DNA from: Bacteroidota bacterium
GTDB taxonomy: Bacteria; Bacteroidota; Bacteroidia; Chitinophagales; LD1
Reading direction: 5' to 3'
Assembly (NCBI GenBank): GCA_947457525.1
Contig: CANGXE010000117.1
Location: 1-5,786, forward strand
Length of the DNA: 5,786 bases
Program-made: the position numbers and the translations under genes
Notes under the pieces: generated by a model
The model's input: the letters and a program-made list of their open reading frames with translations, nothing else
Database searches by the model: none
Told to the model about the DNA's origin: nothing
Shown here: positions 4,632 through 5,786 of the stretch, one piece after another
Position numbering within the stretch: the first letter of the stretch is position 1
How the letters are laid out: the number at the start of each line of letters is the position of its first letter

Positions 4632-5786
4632 ATGAAAAAAATCCTCATACTATTATTTGCTGTTATAGCCTTCGAATATATCAATGCACAAGGAAATAAA
4701 ATCTATGATCAAAAATGGTGGGACGCACTAGACCCTAAAACCAAAGACTCTTTAAACAAAGATTTGTTCATCAAATTTGAAGAAGCAAAAAAAGCAGCAG
4801 CCAATGCATATGAAGAAAACGCCAAAGCAGTCCTGAGTGCCGCTGTTGCCGATGCTAAAAACACAAAAGCGATAACGTTCAATAATTTCCCAAAAACGCA
4901 ATTGAGTGATGACTTAAAGAAATTGACTTCGCTCGAATCATTTACTTGTTATAAATGTACACAACTTGATTTGCACATTTTATTCAACCAGCTCGCCACC
5001 TTGCCAAACCTCAAAGATGTTTCACTAGAAGGAGGCAATCAAAAAACTTTACCCAACAGCATTCGTTTGCTGAAACAAGTTTCTTCGCTAAATCTAAAAG
5101 ACAATAACTTCGTTACCCTACCCGACTCATTCGTAGCTTTAAAAAATCTTCGCGCACTCAACCTCGAACACAATGCATACTTGTATGACGATGATGTTTA
5201 CGAAAGAATAAAATCACTAAACATAGAGGAACTTAATTTTTCTAACGCTGGTTTGTTTGAGATAAATAATAAAATTGGCGAAGTCCGCAGTTTGAAATCT
5301 GTAAACTTTTCAGCGAATGATATTCGTACGTTGCCAAGCAGTTTTAGTCAACTACAAAAACTCGAAACATTACAACTTAATAGAAACATTAACATTGATG
5401 TAGCAGCCGTTGTTGCTGAACTTATAAAATTACCATCCCTTAAAGCATTACAACTTAACGAATGTGATATCACCGCTCTTCCTGTTGATATTGGCAAGTT
5501 GACTGCTTTACAAAAATTGTATCTTAAAGGTAACCGATTGACAGCACTACCCATCTCATTCAGCAGCCTTCAAAACTTAACAGACTTAGATTTAAGCTAT
5601 TTCGAAATGGGTTCACGCATGAATAAAATCACTGACCTCGGACCGGCTTTCGGCAGTCTATCCAAACTTCAATACTTAAACCTAGCCGGAAATCAACTTT
5701 CACAAGTGCCGCCTAGTTTCAGTAACTTAACATCATTAACCACACTTAATCTAAATCTCAATAAATTTACCGCCTTCCCTGTAGAA
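4632..5786 (+). CDS. Exported leucine-rich-repeat protein, C-terminus beyond the window
   Basis: The frame is open from ATG 4632 to the last base, giving 385 residues without a stop. The N-terminus is a Sec signal peptide: KK, a hydrophobic core (ILILLFAVIAF), and likely cleavage after Ala19 in YINAQG. Residues 22-95 form a charged, partly Ala-rich helical region (EEAKKAAANAYEENAKAVLS). From about residue 98 there are roughly twelve leucine-rich repeats with a period near 23 residues, beginning near 98, 124, 147, 170, 197, 218, 241, 267, 290, 313, 343 and 366. Good examples are LTALQKLYLKGNRLTALP and LQYLNLAGNQLSQVPPSF. Repeats near 170, 241 and 313 are lengthened by insertions. Such proteins make curved solenoids for protein binding at the cell surface or in the periplasm. 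The ligand is unknown, and any sorting domain or anchor would be in the missing C-terminus. No Shine-Dalgarno is visible; an A-rich leader precedes the start. Confidence 0.9.
   Translation, partial: MKKILILLFAVIAFEYINAQGNKIYDQKWWDALDPKTKDSLNKDLFIKFEEAKKAAANAYEENAKAVLSAAVADAKNTKAITFNNFPKTQLSDDLKKLTSLESFTCYKCTQLDLHILFNQLATLPNLKDVSLEGGNQKTLPNSIRLLKQVSSLNLKDNNFVTLPDSFVALKNLRALNLEHNAYLYDDDVYERIKSLNIEELNFSNAGLFEINNKIGEVRSLKSVNFSANDIRTLPSSFSQLQKLETLQLNRNINIDVAAVVAELIKLPSLKALQLNECDITALPVDIGKLTALQKLYLKGNRLTALPISFSSLQNLTDLDLSYFEMGSRMNKITDLGPAFGSLSKLQYLNLAGNQLSQVPPSFSNLTSLTTLNLNLNKFTAFPVE

Noticed and set aside
5348..5554. Minus-strand 68-codon frame
   Set aside because: It lies opposite the leucine-rich repeats; its Ser- and Leu-rich composition follows from the repeat pattern on the other strand.

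Overview
The window looks like a chromosomal segment from a member of the Bacteroidota. The lysyl-tRNA synthetase carries the acidic insert between the 'LRPLP' and 'RYRQRYVDL' blocks that I associate with that phylum. The exported protein has a 'NAQG' cleavage region typical of the group. None of the starts has a convincing Shine-Dalgarno sequence. This placement comes from reading motifs, not from a search.

Layout. At the left edge a short reading frame (2-97, +) may be the 3' end of a gene cut by the window. A visibly AT-rich stretch follows, holding an orphan four-helix membrane protein on the minus strand (333-719). Next come a small palindromic, REP-like element (790-830), a strong minus-strand terminator (863-897) and a minus-strand gene for a 133-residue charged protein of unknown function (921-1322).

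The DNA upstream of that small gene is the most unusual part of the window. Five A-tracts sit exactly 10 bp apart (1341-1390). They run almost directly into an array of twelve degenerate units with an exact 21-bp register (1398-1649), which includes a 29-bp near-perfect palindrome and a 42-bp higher-order duplication. About 300 bp are therefore organised in multiples of roughly one or two helical turns, which suggests bent DNA or an architectural protein-binding region. The array also leaves one minus-strand frame fully open, encoding degenerate heptapeptides.

The right-hand part is more conventional. A hormone-sensitive-lipase-type alpha/beta hydrolase (1899-2801, +) ends at its own terminator. 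Lysyl-tRNA synthetase (lysS, 2907-4436, +) follows, with a decayed second copy of its last codons 78 bp downstream and then a terminator (4536-4573). The last gene is an exported leucine-rich-repeat protein (4632 onward, +) that is open to the window edge. The terminators suggest that the hydrolase, lysS and the LRR gene are mostly separate transcription units; I see no functional pathway linking them.
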